Below are positions 49,198 to 58,115 of a DNA stretch of 64,000 nt, one piece after another. Each line of letters starts with the position of its first letter. Within the stretch, counting starts at the first letter, position 1. The notes under the pieces are model-generated. The model did not search any database, had not been told where the DNA came from, and worked only from the letters and a program-made list of their open reading frames with translations. Position numbers and translations under genes: made by a program. The stretch comes from Aeromonas australiensis (lineage in GTDB: Bacteria; Pseudomonadota; Gammaproteobacteria; Enterobacterales; Aeromonadaceae). Where the stretch lies: NCBI RefSeq assembly GCF_000819725.1, contig NZ_CDDH01000014.1:22056-86055 (forward strand), in the 5' to 3' direction.

Positions 49198-52034
49198 TGA
49201 ACCTTAATATTGTAATAGTTTTTTATAATTGATGGATATTGTACGCCAGTTGACCGCTGCTCTGCAACAAGGGTGGATAGATGGGTTTTCAGCGTATTAA
49301 AGATAGACGCATAATCATCATTTAATGGTATTTGCAATACAGATCTCATTGAATCCGAGCGCTCCATTACAGCACCTAACTTGAATGTAGCAATAGGTAG
49401 ATCACTCGCCACAGCCTCTGTAAATGTATAACTGAATGTTTCTGGCCAGATGCTGGATAAGAAAATTATATCAACCTCATTTTCTTTTAATAAAGTGTCA
49501 ATACGCTCTCGATCATACTTCCCTGTTATTTTTACAAAGTCAAATTGCTCAAAATAACTATCATCAGATGTATATCCAATGACCGTGATTTTAGCCTTTT
49601 CACCATTTTCTTGAATATAACGAGCAAGACCTTTTATGATCTCCACTCCCTTGTGCGGACCAATTGCCCCGATAAATCCTATATTTATTTCTGCATTAGC
49701 CCGATGATTTACTGTCGAAAAAATAAGGGGTTCAGGATGATATTTATACTCTATATTTTTAAGCGGTATAAAACTTTTTATTCTCTGCATTGTATCATTA
49801 GATGGCGTATATACTTTACGTGCTTTTGACAAGTGCATGCTATGGAAGCCACGCCAATCTTGTACATTATATCCAATATCTTCTAACTTTAATTTTGAAG
49901 AGGCATGAACACCTAATTGTCTGATACAACGATTACAGTCATCCGTTGTTGGATTACCGCAGAATTTGTCATGATGACTGACCATATTTGCTCTAGGACA
50001 GACTGTATAGTAATCGTGAAGTGTCACATCATATTTACAGCCAAGTGAACCAGGAATGCTCCAAACATCTGTAGGGAATTGCAGTGTATGATGATAATGA
50101 ACATGCCATACACCAATTTCTTTTAGAAAATCAATAAAGAGATCTTTTTCATTTTCAATGAAATAATCGGAAAATACACCAACTTGCTCAAGAGACAAAC
50201 GCCACATTCCATTTTCTCGGCATGTTAGCATTATTACTGGATAATCTTCTTTATTTAGCAATTTCTCCATCTCATCAGTCGCAACTTTTGTTCCGCCACC
50301 AATTACGAGAGAAATAAAGAGAACAGGCTTTTTACTATATCTAGCTAGCTCAATCTTTATTATTTTTTCTGCTAGCTCTTGCCGTAAAACCCTTACAGGA
50401 TCATTTTTAACGAATTTGGCGACAAGTTCAGGATAGTCTGGATATATCCCGTTCAGTTTTTCTAGATTTTTTGCAATGAATTCAGAAGCGCTACTGGCGA
50501 AAGAAACAGAACCTAAATGATGAACAAAAGTCTTATTGGTTACAACATGCTTCCAACCAAGCTTGGATGCTCTCAAAGAGAAATCATTTTCCTCAGCATA
50601 TCCTTTCCCCCACTTCTGATGATCAAAATATCCTACATCATTCAATACTTCTCGCTTGATGAACATGCAGTAACCATGTGCGGTAGGTAATTCTTGAGCT
50701 GGAGCAGTATTGGTTGAACATATGGCAGCTAATTTACTAACGTCATAATTATAAGGAATAGAGTTATCTATGCAAAACTCAGGGAAACTACATATAGTTG
50801 CATTGTTAGATATAGGTGTAACTGTGCCGACAATCTTAGAATCATCCATATTGTACGCTTCAGTTATAATTGCATCCAACCATCCATCTGCTACGATAGT
50901 ATCTGAATTCAAAAGTATTACATCATGCTCTTCCGCTATGATCATACCTCGGTTGACAGTACCTACAAAACCAAGATTAACATCATTTTTATATATTTCT
51001 ACATTTTTAAAATTTTGGAAGCAGGATAGTTCCTGTTCCATATCCTCATCAGGGCTGCAATCATTTATTACTATCAACCTGTAAGGCACATTATTATTCG
51101 CAGAAATTACACTGTTTATACAGTTAACCGTCTCTTGTACACCTTTGTATACGGGAACAATAACTGCAATCGCATTACTTTTTCGGTCGGTGTGAGTATG
51201 ATTACTGCTAATCATTGGAACATCGCTGTTAGCTCGACATTGATCAATGAGTGCAGGAATTATTGAATGGACAACCTGATAGGTTGATTTTGAAAGAGAC
51301 GCATAACCTTCTTTACGTAAAAAAGATTGAAGCTCTGTTAAACTTTTAACTTTCGAAGAAAAAGAAGAAAATTTAGTCAATGGAGCTAATGTATACTGTT
51401 TATCATAATTTAGCTCAACACATACATCACATTCATCAGCTTCAGATATCTCAAAGGCATTGATATAGAACCCATGCTGAAAATTAGTTATACCGATGAC
51501 AGAAAGATCTGTTCTGGGTAGGTTTGCTGATACGGTATGACTAATTCCATTAATAATAACATTCAGAGAAAAGGAAATATCTTGATTATTTTTATCTACA
51601 ATCCATCCGGCACAAACACCATTCTCAAAAATATCAATAGAAAAGGCGACATCAGGAGTGTTCAATTTTTTTGGAGAGTTTTTTAGCTCATAATGACCAA
51701 GTTCTGAGCGGATGGATATAGTACAGTCATGGCCATAATTTTGGACAATTTCTTGTAAGTTTAGTTTTTCAGAGAAGCCCGCAAATCCCTCATTTATTTC
51801 AGCTAAAGCAAGGTCTTCCCTGTAAGCCCCACTGGAGAAGTTTTTATATTTTACATTGTTGATATATAGCGATAATGTTACAGGTTTTTTCTTATCTCTA
51901 TCAATAGCCCATCCATGAACATATTGACCATCAATGACATCAAAATGCCCTTTTATTTCGCTTTCCTGCAATGTAACTGCATTAAAAATATTTTTTATTT
52001 TTCTACCCGCTTTTTTCATTCTGCCCCGTACCAT
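49194..52034 (-). CDS. Bifunctional GT2-GT4 glycosyltransferase with N-terminal GW modules
   Basis: Large 946-residue capsule enzyme. Order: two beta-type modules (EIKGHFDVIDGQYVHGWAID, about 26-120; FENGVCAGWIVDKNNQDISF, about 133-220); a GT2 domain (about 287-520) with IAVIVPVYKGVQETVNCINS, the acidic motif VILLNSDTIVADGWLDA and AHGYCMFIKREVLNDVGYFD; and a GT4 domain (about 570-930) with IGFIGAIGPHKGVEIIKG and the donor-site PETFSYTFTEAVASDLPIA (E-x7-E). Two transferases in one chain suggest it adds alternating sugars. The start may be the next Met (52019). About one third G+C, well below flanking genes, which suggests acquisition by transfer. Confidence 0.82.
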   Translation of the reverse strand: MVRGRMKKAGRKIKNIFNAVTLQESEIKGHFDVIDGQYVHGWAIDRDKKKPVTLSLYINNVKYKNFSSGAYREDLALAEINEGFAGFSEKLNLQEIVQNYGHDCTISIRSELGHYELKNSPKKLNTPDVAFSIDIFENGVCAGWIVDKNNQDISFSLNVIINGISHTVSANLPRTDLSVIGITNFQHGFYINAFEISEADECDVCVELNYDKQYTLAPLTKFSSFSSKVKSLTELQSFLRKEGYASLSKSTYQVVHSIIPALIDQCRANSDVPMISSNHTHTDRKSNAIAVIVPVYKGVQETVNCINSVISANNNVPYRLIVINDCSPDEDMEQELSCFQNFKNVEIYKNDVNLGFVGTVNRGMIIAEEHDVILLNSDTIVADGWLDAIITEAYNMDDSKIVGTVTPISNNATICSFPEFCIDNSIPYNYDVSKLAAICSTNTAPAQELPTAHGYCMFIKREVLNDVGYFDHQKWGKGYAEENDFSLRASKLGWKHVVTNKTFVHHLGSVSFASSASEFIAKNLEKLNGIYPDYPELVAKFVKNDPVRVLRQELAEKIIKIELARYSKKPVLFISLVIGGGTKVATDEMEKLLNKEDYPVIMLTCRENGMWRLSLEQVGVFSDYFIENEKDLFIDFLKEIGVWHVHYHHTLQFPTDVWSIPGSLGCKYDVTLHDYYTVCPRANMVSHHDKFCGNPTTDDCNRCIRQLGVHASSKLKLEDIGYNVQDWRGFHSMHLSKARKVYTPSNDTMQRIKSFIPLKNIEYKYHPEPLIFSTVNHRANAEINIGFIGAIGPHKGVEIIKGLARYIQENGEKAKITVIGYTSDDSYFEQFDFVKITGKYDRERIDTLLKENEVDIIFLSSIWPETFSYTFTEAVASDLPIATFKLGAVMERSDSMRSVLQIPLNDDYASIFNTLKTHLSTLVAEQRSTGVQYPSIIKNYYNIKVQ

Positions 52035-52150
52035 GGAATATACTCACCCTCTTATTATGTTGTTATGAAAATATATAAATATTTAAATTGAATTTGAAAA
52101 ACACATTAATATATCTAGAATAGTAATATTATATTTAGCTCCATTATATT

Positions 52151-53353
52151 TTAGTCTTGATGCTCACGTAAGGTTGCAAGTCCCATCACGATCAGACCAT
52201 AGAAGAGGCAAAGCAGTACACCCACGGTAGCAAGGTTATAAAGGCGACGCGGATATTCGGCATCTTCCGCCAGTGTAGGCTGAGTGATCACCAACAGGTG
52301 CTTCAACTTGCGATACGCTTCAACCCTGGCTTGCTCCAGGCTGATAAGACCGGTTTTATAGAGATCTGCCGCCAGGGTTGCCTGGGTTTGCACATCCAGA
52401 TAGCCGGCGGTGATTTCATTCATGGCGTCCTTGTCCTGACCGGTCAACTTGGCTCGTTCCTGCTCAAGTTGCCTGGTCAAGGCATCAACCCGGCTCTGTA
52501 CCGAGACAACGGCGGGAGCGGAATCCTTCATATAGCTGCGCAGTTGTTTCAGCTCGGCCTGTTGGCGCACCAGTTCGCCTTCAATCTGGCTGACCACCCC
52601 CAAGCGTGCGCTACTGGTCGACTCTGGGCTGATAAGTTGATGGCTGTTTTGAAAGGCCAGCACCTTGGCTTTTTCATCTTGCAACCGTTGATAAGCCCGA
52701 TCGACTTCCTTTTCGACAAAGGCAAGTTGATCGAGAGCCACCTGATGCCCCAACTTGTTGATAAAGCGTTCTGACTCTTTAAGCATCAAGGCCACAACCT
52801 GTTGGCCATATTGGGGATCAAATGTCTGCAACTCGATGGTAAGTACACCGGACAACTCATCAAGATGTAATCCCAGATGCTGGCGATAGTACTTGATGAA
52901 ATCCTCTCGACTGACATCATCAGACAAGCGTGAAAAATAATCTGCCGCACCACTTTGATAGTGTGATTTGAGGGCGAGCTCTTTATCCAGCTTGGCTAAC
53001 ATATCCCATGACTTAAGATAATCCTGGATTAACAATACATCTTGATGATTGCTGCCACCAATCCCCAACATTGACAGCGCATCGGGTAACATCTTGATTT
53101 GATCAGCTTGCTTGATGATCAACTCGGCACGACTGACATAACGGTCAGATGCCATAAAACCAAAATAGACTGTCGCGATCGCAAAGCAAAGTACCACCCA
53201 CAAGAAGCTACCTAATTTGAGACTACTTTGCCAAGAACGATGAGCAATCTGATAACCGCTGGAGTCAATAAAAAACTGTTTCGGCTCTTTACTTAACTTG
53301 CGCAACTTGCGCACAAAGCGTGAGGACTTTTCTGATTTGATAAGTTGAGTCAT
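52151..53353 (-). CDS. kpsE: Capsule export inner-membrane protein KpsE
   Basis: Polysaccharide co-polymerase-type protein linking the KpsMT transporter to the outer-membrane complex. The 400 residues (E. coli KpsE 382) have helix one at about 48-68 and helix two at about 372-392, with a long periplasmic region. That region starts SDRYVSRAELIIKQADQ and includes coiled coils at about 210-300. The C-terminal segment ISLEQARVEAYRKLKHLLVI followed by QPTLAEDAEYPRRLYN is diagnostic of KpsE/CtrB/BexC. Order here kpsD-M-T-E. Confidence 0.94.
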   Translation of the reverse strand: MTQLIKSEKSSRFVRKLRKLSKEPKQFFIDSSGYQIAHRSWQSSLKLGSFLWVVLCFAIATVYFGFMASDRYVSRAELIIKQADQIKMLPDALSMLGIGGSNHQDVLLIQDYLKSWDMLAKLDKELALKSHYQSGAADYFSRLSDDVSREDFIKYYRQHLGLHLDELSGVLTIELQTFDPQYGQQVVALMLKESERFINKLGHQVALDQLAFVEKEVDRAYQRLQDEKAKVLAFQNSHQLISPESTSSARLGVVSQIEGELVRQQAELKQLRSYMKDSAPAVVSVQSRVDALTRQLEQERAKLTGQDKDAMNEITAGYLDVQTQATLAADLYKTGLISLEQARVEAYRKLKHLLVITQPTLAEDAEYPRRLYNLATVGVLLCLFYGLIVMGLATLREHQD

Positions 53354-53368
53354 GTTGAATTTGGCTTA

Positions 53369-54019
53369 TTATAGATTCTGATAGATACGGATGGCATCGT
53401 CGATATTGTCAAATACTTCCAGTCTGCTATTACGCAACAGAATACCCATATCGCACTGCTGACGAAGGTTTTTCATATCGTGCGACACCATGATAAGACT
53501 GGCTGTTTCGCGTTTTTGATTAAACACATCAATACATTTCTGTTTAAAGCGCGCATCGCCTACCGAGGTGATCTCATCCGTCAGATAAATATCAAAATCA
53601 AAGGCCATACTGACGGCGAAATTGAATTTTGACTTCATACCACTGGAATAGGTTTTGATGGGTAACTCATAGTGCTGACCGATCTCTGAGAACTCCTTCA
53701 CCCACTCTTCAACCGTCTTGGTATCCCGTACACCATGAATACGACAGACAAAGCGCGTATTCTCTCGTCCGGTCATACTGCCTTGAAATCCACCACTTAA
53801 TGCTAACGGCCAGGATACACGACAAAGACGACTAATTTTTCCCTTGCTAGGCATATCCATTCCACCTAGAAGACGAAGCAGTGTTGATTTACCTGCCCCA
53901 TTTATACCAAGAATACCGATGTTACGATCTCTTGGCAGCTCAATACTGACGTCGCGCAGTACATAGTTGCGGCCAAACTTTGTTGGATAGTACTTGGTTA
54001 CATTATCAAGAATGATCAT
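53369..54019 (-). CDS. kpsT: Capsule export ABC transporter ATP-binding protein KpsT
   Basis: Energises export of lipid-linked capsule with KpsM. The 216 residues match KpsT/CtrD (about 219): MIILDNVTKYYPTKFGRNYV, Walker A GINGAGKSTLLRLLGG (about 36-51), a signature TYSSGMKSKFNFAVSMAFDF and Walker B IYLTDEITSVGDARF with the H-loop MVSHDMKNLRQQ. It starts 12 bases after kpsM. Confidence 0.96.
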   Translation of the reverse strand: MIILDNVTKYYPTKFGRNYVLRDVSIELPRDRNIGILGINGAGKSTLLRLLGGMDMPSKGKISRLCRVSWPLALSGGFQGSMTGRENTRFVCRIHGVRDTKTVEEWVKEFSEIGQHYELPIKTYSSGMKSKFNFAVSMAFDFDIYLTDEITSVGDARFKQKCIDVFNQKRETASLIMVSHDMKNLRQQCDMGILLRNSRLEVFDNIDDAIRIYQNL

Positions 54020-54031
54020 TTTTGATTCACG

Positions 54032-54832
54032 TTAACTTGCGATCAACCGACGATGCCCAAGGCGATAACAACTCATAGCAAACGTCAGCAAAATTAGAGT
54101 GATACTAGAGAGATATGCGGCACTTACACTCGTGCTGTTATAGCCCGAGATCCAACCACTACGGATCAGTTCGAGAGCATGCACAAGTGGATTCCATAAA
54201 AACCAATATTGATACTGAGTCGGTATGCTCATTAGGGGATACATGACACACGAGACAAACATAAGAGGCATCATTAATAGGTTTAAAAATTTATCCGCCT
54301 CTTGAAATAAGCTACATATAATGCAGAAGATGATGCCAAGAGAAAATGAGAAAACCATTAATAGAAAATAGATAAAAATTACTTGTAAAGGATCTGCCGG
54401 AATGGCATCAAAACCGAACCAAAGTAGTCCCATAACAAGAATGATACCAACCATCATGCCCACCATAGCCTCAAGTATAAAACGGGCAACAAATGTGGAA
54501 AAGGGAGTGACTTGTCGATAGCAGAACAGTCCCATGTTGGCGTTGACTGCGGATTGTAATTTGCTCACCACATTCTTGAAAAATAGAAAAGGCAAGTAGC
54601 CGGCAGTGATAAACAGAGGTGCGGGGGCTCCGCCAAAGCCGCTGTGGTTGCGAAGACCGAAAATCAGACTGAATGCACTAATCATTAGCAAGGGGTCAAT
54701 AAGGGCCCAAGCATAACCCAGCCGATAATTACCAAAACGGGTTTTAAGCTCGCGAATAAGCAGGCCAAAGACAACATCTCGCAACACCTGCAGGGATGTG
54801 CGCGGCGTTTGATTAAGTATCGGTTTATTCAT
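54032..54832 (-). CDS. kpsM: Capsule export ABC transporter permease KpsM
   Basis: Six-helix inner-membrane permease of the capsule exporter, ABC-2 type. The 266 residues match KpsM/CtrC (258-265): TSLQVLRDVVFGLLIRELKT, GNYRLGYAWALIDPLLMI, and FRNHSGFG-like LRNHSGFGGAPAPLFITAGY, with the ABC-2 motif WNPLVHALELIRSGWISGYN. A perfect 12-bp hairpin lies between kpsD and this gene. Confidence 0.95.
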   Translation of the reverse strand: MNKPILNQTPRTSLQVLRDVVFGLLIRELKTRFGNYRLGYAWALIDPLLMISAFSLIFGLRNHSGFGGAPAPLFITAGYLPFLFFKNVVSKLQSAVNANMGLFCYRQVTPFSTFVARFILEAMVGMMVGIILVMGLLWFGFDAIPADPLQVIFIYFLLMVFSFSLGIIFCIICSLFQEADKFLNLLMMPLMFVSCVMYPLMSIPTQYQYWFLWNPLVHALELIRSGWISGYNSTSVSAAYLSSITLILLTFAMSCYRLGHRRLIAS

Positions 54833-54849
54833 TATTTCGCTTTACCCAT

Positions 54850-54877
54850 AGCAGACTCGCCCGTTGGCGAGTCTGCT
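54850..54877. terminator. Strong hairpin between kpsD and kpsM
   Basis: Perfect 12-bp stem (AGCAGACTCGCC and complement), 4-base loop. On the operon (minus) strand no T-run follows; the T-run lies on the plus strand. It may be an inefficient terminator or RNA-processing hairpin that sets the ratio of kpsD to kpsMTE. Confidence 0.5.
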
Positions 54878-54897
54878 TTTTCTCATCAAGAAGCGGC

Positions 54898-56649
54898 TTA
54901 CTTAATTGCTACGTTAGCAGCCACGGCGATCTGATAGATAATTTGAGTAATATCCTTGACCGATTGCATGGTTTTGCTGTCGACCTTGGGCAACACCAGG
55001 ATCTGATCACCGGGCTGGACACTCCCCTTATCTTTAAACTCCACCAACCCGTTGGCATGTACGATTGCGATGCGCTGATCATTGGCCCGTTCGGTGAATC
55101 CGCCCGCCCAAGCCACATAGTCATCGAGAGTCGCATTGGTGTTGTAGACCACGGCTTGCGGCATCAAGACTTCCCCACCGACCTGGATCAGATCCGTTCT
55201 GTTGGGAATGACAATCTGGTCACCCTGTTCCAGCTGAATGTTCGCAACAATCCCTTTATCTGCGACCACTACTTTGCCAAGAGGCTGGATTTTTCTGGCC
55301 TTTTCGACAAAGCGCATCACCAGTTCGGCCTCTTTGGCACGAATCGTGGCTTCCCCATCCGAACTTGCAGGTGCGGTGAACACACTGCGTTCCAGTCGGT
55401 TGAGCGACTCATCCAGCATCTCTTTTTGCCGCGCCGCCACACTCTTGCGCATCAGATAGATAGATTGGTAATCGGCAAGCTGAGGATCAATAGGGATGTG
55501 GTTGAGCAGGTCGTGCAACTTGGTCTGCTTGCGCACAGTAAAGTAAGAGGGACCCATATAGCTGCCAGAGACCTGCACATCATATACCTGTGCATGCATG
55601 TCATCGTTGAACAGCACTTTGTCACCATCTTTGAGCTGGATATTGGCAAAGTCTTTATATGGCAGATAGACAGAGAAGGGGCCATTGGCACGATCGCCAA
55701 TCACACCGACGTGACTTACTTTGGCCAACGGCAGCGCATAGTTGATGAGTTCCGCCCCCAGGGTGTTGCGCTGGGTCAGTTCAAAGCGGAATGGATTACG
55801 GACCTTGCCCGCCACATTGATCATCGGACCTTGCGGTTCAACCAAAATAACGTCCTGATCCTTGAAGGAGAGAATGGGCATTTTGCCCTGGCGCATAAAT
55901 TCATAGAGGTCGACCTGCTGGATCACCCGATTCTGACGCAGCACCTTGATCTGGCGGTAGCTGCCCCGCTCCGAGTCAATCCCGCCTGCACGTTTGAGGA
56001 AATAGAGCACGCTGTCTGACGATTGACCGGCATATTGACCCGGGCGGATCACCGGGCCGGTGACATAGACACTCACAGGTGTAGTGGTCAGCAGATTGAC
56101 GTAAACATTGACATTGTTGGTGAAGACATCGCCAATGCGGCTGGTTACCAGCCCGTTAACCTGACTGGCCGGCACATTCTTGACATTGATGGGGCCCACA
56201 TCAGGGATGAAGATATTACCCTGATTATCCACCGTCACCACGTTGGAAAAGTTGACGGCTCCCCAGATCCAGATATTGAGTTTGTCGCCTGCGGCTATCA
56301 GATAGTTGTCATTCAAGCCGTCACTGCGTTCGGTTTCATAGCCTCCGGCAAACAGGTTGGCACCGTAAGGAGGCGGCAATCCGGCCTCGGCTTGCGGCAA
56401 CAATTTGCGTACATCAGCTTCCCCTGGCAACAACATTCCTTGCCGGTTCTGTTGGGCAAAGGTGCCGGTGGTGGAATCTGTATTGGCTTGACCACCTTGT
56501 GCAGAGTGCAGGCCTTTGTTGTTTGCCAGTTGATAGCCAAAGGTTTGACCATCTGATTGGGCCAGATTGGGGGCACTGGCAGAGAGTACGGGGAAAGATG
56601 CAGTGATCAACCACAACATCAAACTCAAACGGCTACTTTTAATCTTCAA
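54898..56649 (-). CDS. kpsD: Capsule polysaccharide export protein KpsD (OPX family)
   Basis: Periplasmic/outer-membrane polysaccharide export protein. The 583 residues (E. coli KpsD 558) begin with a signal peptide (MKIKSSRLSLMLWLITASFP, cut near SASA). The Poly_export domain starts DNYLIAAGDKLNIWIWGAVN (about 115) with VDNQGNIFIPDVGPINV. Repeated SLBB domains follow (VYVTGPVIRPGQYAGQSSDS; INVAGKVRNPFRFELT; IQVGGEVLMPQAVVYN). The start codon is TTG at 56649 with AGG upstream; no nearer ATG fits before the signal peptide. Second gene of the capsule operon. Confidence 0.94.
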   Translation of the reverse strand: MKIKSSRLSLMLWLITASFPVLSASAPNLAQSDGQTFGYQLANNKGLHSAQGGQANTDSTTGTFAQQNRQGMLLPGEADVRKLLPQAEAGLPPPYGANLFAGGYETERSDGLNDNYLIAAGDKLNIWIWGAVNFSNVVTVDNQGNIFIPDVGPINVKNVPASQVNGLVTSRIGDVFTNNVNVYVNLLTTTPVSVYVTGPVIRPGQYAGQSSDSVLYFLKRAGGIDSERGSYRQIKVLRQNRVIQQVDLYEFMRQGKMPILSFKDQDVILVEPQGPMINVAGKVRNPFRFELTQRNTLGAELINYALPLAKVSHVGVIGDRANGPFSVYLPYKDFANIQLKDGDKVLFNDDMHAQVYDVQVSGSYMGPSYFTVRKQTKLHDLLNHIPIDPQLADYQSIYLMRKSVAARQKEMLDESLNRLERSVFTAPASSDGEATIRAKEAELVMRFVEKARKIQPLGKVVVADKGIVANIQLEQGDQIVIPNRTDLIQVGGEVLMPQAVVYNTNATLDDYVAWAGGFTERANDQRIAIVHANGLVEFKDKGSVQPGDQILVLPKVDSKTMQSVKDITQIIYQIAVAANVAIK

Positions 56650-56669
56650 AACCTAACCCTTTCGCGTTG

Positions 56670-57041
56670 TTACCCGGCAAACAAATTGCCCAAAGATGCC
56701 TGATCCAATTGAGGAACCTGGTACCACTGCTCAGCACTCTTGCAAGCTGCACTGCGTTGCTGGTGCCCTTGCTGCTGACTGTACATCAGCTCGACACACT
56801 CACGCCCAAGCGCCGAGACATAACGCTTCCCGAGCGTAAATGTGGTGTCGTGATGGGTGAACGCCGAGCCCTGAGGCAGCGTATTGAGCGCCTGTTGTAC
56901 AGCGCTTGGCATAACTGGCTGTGCATTCATATCAACCGGGTTAACCAATGGACGAGATGCCTCGACCTGCTTAGGTTGATATGCGCAGCCACCGAGCTGA
57001 ATGGCGAAGATGACCGCCAGAAACGGAGTGACATTGTTCAT
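56670..57041 (-). CDS. Small lipoprotein at the head of the capsule operon
   Basis: Protein of 123 residues not matched to a named family. A lipoprotein signal peptide is clear: MNNVTPFLAVIFAIQLGGCA with lipobox LGGC (Cys 19); Ala follows Cys, so outer-membrane sorting is expected. The mature part has two further Cys residues (in GRECVELMY and AACKSAEQWYQVP) that could form a disulfide. It lies 20 bases before kpsD and is first after the ops-like leader, so a helper role in capsule export or surface retention is a reasonable inference, not shown by homology. Confidence 0.75.
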   Translation of the reverse strand: MNNVTPFLAVIFAIQLGGCAYQPKQVEASRPLVNPVDMNAQPVMPSAVQQALNTLPQGSAFTHHDTTFTLGKRYVSALGRECVELMYSQQQGHQQRSAACKSAEQWYQVPQLDQASLGNLFAG

Positions 57042-57310
57042 GTATCAAGATTTTCCATTAGTTCATATTGCGAGATGCGCAATAGTGTTCCGTAAATGCT
57101 TGGAGGAAGCGAGCTTTTGAGGAAATGAAACAAGAGAGGCAATCGCATTTCGCGCCGTTAGACCGAGATGACGCTCCGATTGGCAAGTTGAATTTGCCGC
57201 ATACGATGCCTGTGTACGGGAGGCTTGGCTTAACTTGCGGCAAGGAGCGCGAAGAAAAGCAAAGAGCAAGCAACGAACCCATGGAACCCATGGTTTCCAT
57301 GAAAATATGC

Positions 57311-57368
57311 ATGGCTACCGCACGACAATTGCCACTAAAGTGAATAGACATAGCTACCGCACGGCAAT
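57311..57368 (-). promoter_or_regulatory. Duplicated ops/JUMPstart-like RfaH element
   Basis: Two 19-base direct repeats (57311-57329 and 57350-57368), 39 bases apart and differing at two bases. On the minus strand each reads ATTGYCGTGCGGTAGCYAT. The core TGCGGTAGC is one base off the ops consensus GGCGGTAG. They lie about 270-330 bases before the first capsule gene and inside its predicted leader. RfaH-type antitermination is the expected role. Confidence 0.72.
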
Positions 57369-57540
57369 GACATCTTCCCGGACAAAAAACATGCAAACTG
57401 ACTGAGAAAAATAAAACGGGGGGGGTAATAGCGAGCACTGCCAGTTAAAAAACCAACAGCGTAGATTGCGCAGTAAACATCCAACCCGTGCACTGAACGT
57501 CATTGTGTGACGTATATCATGCTTATTTTATTTTTGGGGG

Positions 57541-57569
57541 ATACTATCAACCAGTCACGATTGAGTCAA
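57541..57569 (-). promoter_or_regulatory. Predicted sigma70 promoter of the capsule operon
   Basis: Minus strand TTGACT, 17-base spacer, TAGTAT. Transcription would start near 57533, giving a leader of about 490 nt that contains the two ops-like repeats before the lipoprotein gene. Confidence 0.6.
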
Positions 57570-58030
57570 CACTTAATAAATCCTGCCCCCAGAAACCATG
57601 TTATATGATGCATCAAGTAACTTACTGTTTTTACATTGATTTTCAATCATCAAACCATGGATGATAGCTTGGGTTGAATTATTAAAGGCGTGGTGGCGAG
57701 AAAATATACAATTTAGAGAGTGCTTATTTATGCTCTAGCTACATCACTTTATCTATAGTTAATCTATTTTTGCGACCACCATATCTTGCTAAAAAAGAGG
57801 AAATGATGTATGCAACCTCTATTTCGTGATAGTAATACCTACTAAATACCTTTCAGACATACCAAGTACTCAAACCAACAGTTTAATCAAATTAAACGCA
57901 TTGGTCCGACCTCATCTTCTCACGAAACAAGATTGCTCGATTAACGAACAAAACATCCGCGCCATATAGAAACCAAGCACGCTAGACCATTAATTAGCCA
58001 ACATACATTTTTTTAGTTTTCTGTCACGAA
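57570..58030. other. AT-rich non-coding region between capsule promoter and pagL-like gene
   Basis: No credible gene seen. Short A/T-rich runs are frequent, as in regions bound by H-NS-like proteins. The neighbouring leader 57042-57533 also holds only short open frames without a family match, besides the ops-like repeats. Confidence 0.6.
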
Positions 58031-58059
58031 TTGACAATGCTCTTGAACGTTGTCTATGC
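58031..58059 (+). promoter_or_regulatory. Possible promoter of the lipid A deacylase gene
   Basis: Perfect TTGACA at 58031-58036 with a weak -10 (CTATGC after 17 bases, or TATGCC after 18), 57 bases before the ATG at 58116. Confidence 0.4.
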
Positions 58060-58115
58060 CTTAGATGTGTCCGGTTGAATCGGTACCACAGGGTCACAAC
58101 GGCATAGGAGGGGGC

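Noticed and set aside
34054..57041. Wzx/Wzy-dependent capsule or O-antigen cluster
   Set aside because: No flippase or Wzy-like polymerase gene is present; KpsMT with KpsC/KpsS shows the ABC-transporter route.
57058..57438. 126-codon open frame in the capsule leader
   Set aside because: It runs across the ops-like repeats, has no good ribosome site and no family resemblance; the leader is more likely untranslated.
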